Source of the DNA: Gammaproteobacteria bacterium
GTDB taxonomy: Bacteria > Pseudomonadota > Gammaproteobacteria > SZUA-152
Length of the DNA stretch: 7,136 nucleotides
Direction of reading: 5' to 3'
NCBI GenBank assembly: GCA_003229995.1
Contig: QIGJ01000227.1
Span: forward strand, 1 to 7,136
The notes below the pieces were generated by a model. That model was not told where the DNA came from and made no database searches. It saw only the letters and a list, made by a program, of their open reading frames with translations. Shown piece by piece: positions 6,810 through 7,136 of this stretch (the first letter of the stretch is position 1; the number at the start of each line of letters is the position of its first letter). A program made the translations under genes and the position numbers.

Positions 6810-7136
6810 TTAATTTGCAGTGTTTTTTGCCTTTCTTTGCCTTTTTTGCTCTGCACGATCCTGTCGGCGCTTGCGCCAGTTTTGGCTGACATACAGACGC
6901 CAAAACAGGCGGATTGATAAATTGCCCAGCAGGGCAAGAAGGGTACTGGTGACAAGGCAGCCTAACAACAGTGGTTGCCAAATCAGGCCCAGCTCCCCCA
7001 TTAGCCAGTGAGTCGATAACTCAAATTGGATGTCGCGCACGGGTGTTTGCAAAATCCAGGTGCCCACTTTGTAGGTAAAATAATAGATGGGAGGGATGGT
7101 TAGCGGGTTAGTGATCCATACCAGTGTCACGGAAAT
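6810..7136 (-). CDS. DUF2062 family membrane protein, N-terminus outside the window
   Basis: About 108 C-terminal residues are visible, and the frame is open to the right edge. The GTG at 7130 is therefore probably not the true start. The motif VWITNPLTIPPIYYFTYKVG and a following hydrophobic segment (about LIWQPLLLGCLVTSTLLALL) are characteristic of DUF2062, a family of small inner-membrane proteins of unknown function, usually around 170-180 residues. The C-terminal tail is strongly basic (RKRRQDRAEQKRQRKAKN) and probably cytoplasmic. The gene converges on lolD: its stop is 20 bp from the present lolD stop and only 4 bp from the inferred ancestral one. In Pseudomonas a DUF2062 gene also lies beside the lol genes and comEC (from memory), which supports the neighbourhood as conserved housekeeping DNA. 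No function is claimed. Confidence 0.8.
   Translation of the reverse strand: MSVTLVWITNPLTIPPIYYFTYKVGTWILQTPVRDIQFELSTHWLMGELGLIWQPLLLGCLVTSTLLALLGNLSIRLFWRLYVSQNWRKRRQDRAEQKRQRKAKNTAN

Noticed and set aside
6813..6850. T-rich run after lolD as an intrinsic terminator
   Set aside because: I see no GC-rich inverted repeat before the T tracts. They are the complement of the Lys/Arg-rich 3' end of the DUF2062 gene.
1..7136. CRISPR array, tRNA, rRNA, or phage attachment site
   Set aside because: No regularly spaced repeats and no tRNA- or rRNA-like sequence were seen on either strand.

Overview
The window joins a polyketide biosynthesis locus to a housekeeping locus in what is probably a gammaproteobacterium. 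That assignment is an inference. It rests on the LolCD lipoprotein exporter next to a convergent DUF2062 membrane protein (a neighbourhood I recall from Pseudomonas), a proteobacterial-type IS66 transposase fragment, and trans-AT polyketide genes of the kind found in proteobacterial producers and symbionts. No species can be named from the sequence alone.

Region 1 (2-4255, + strand) is the 3' end of a trans-AT polyketide synthase locus. The first gene is cut by the left edge of the window. It shows what looks like the tail of an acyl carrier protein, then a complete ketosynthase, an AT-docking/post-AT linker with no AT, KR or DH, a second ACP, and a C-terminal alpha/beta-hydrolase with a Ser-Asp-His triad. 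This reads as the chain-terminating module of an assembly line. A stand-alone acyltransferase-like protein follows 33 bp downstream on the same strand. It keeps the Ser and His catalytic residues, but the arginine that normally binds the malonyl carboxylate appears to be Ala. It may therefore be a proofreading acyl hydrolase rather than the malonyl loader.

Region 2 (4256-4850) holds no intact gene. It contains a perfect 12-bp palindrome, a 10-bp tandem repeat, a 22-codon reading frame with a good ribosome binding site (possibly the stub of a lost PKS-operon gene), a decayed IS66 tnpC N-terminus, and about 185 bp leading to lolC with a small GC hairpin. It looks like the scarred right border of the PKS cluster.

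Region 3 (4851-6789, + strand) is lolC (or lolF-like) and lolD, overlapping by 8 bp. They encode the inner-membrane ABC transporter that releases lipoproteins to LolA. No lolE follows. The 3' end of lolD carries a perfect 22-bp tandem duplication. Because 22 is not a multiple of 3, it replaces the last residues. Removing one copy restores a family-like C-terminus, which makes this the clearest unexpected event in the window.

Region 4 (6810-7136, - strand) is the C-terminal part of a DUF2062 membrane protein that converges on lolD and runs out of the window on the right.
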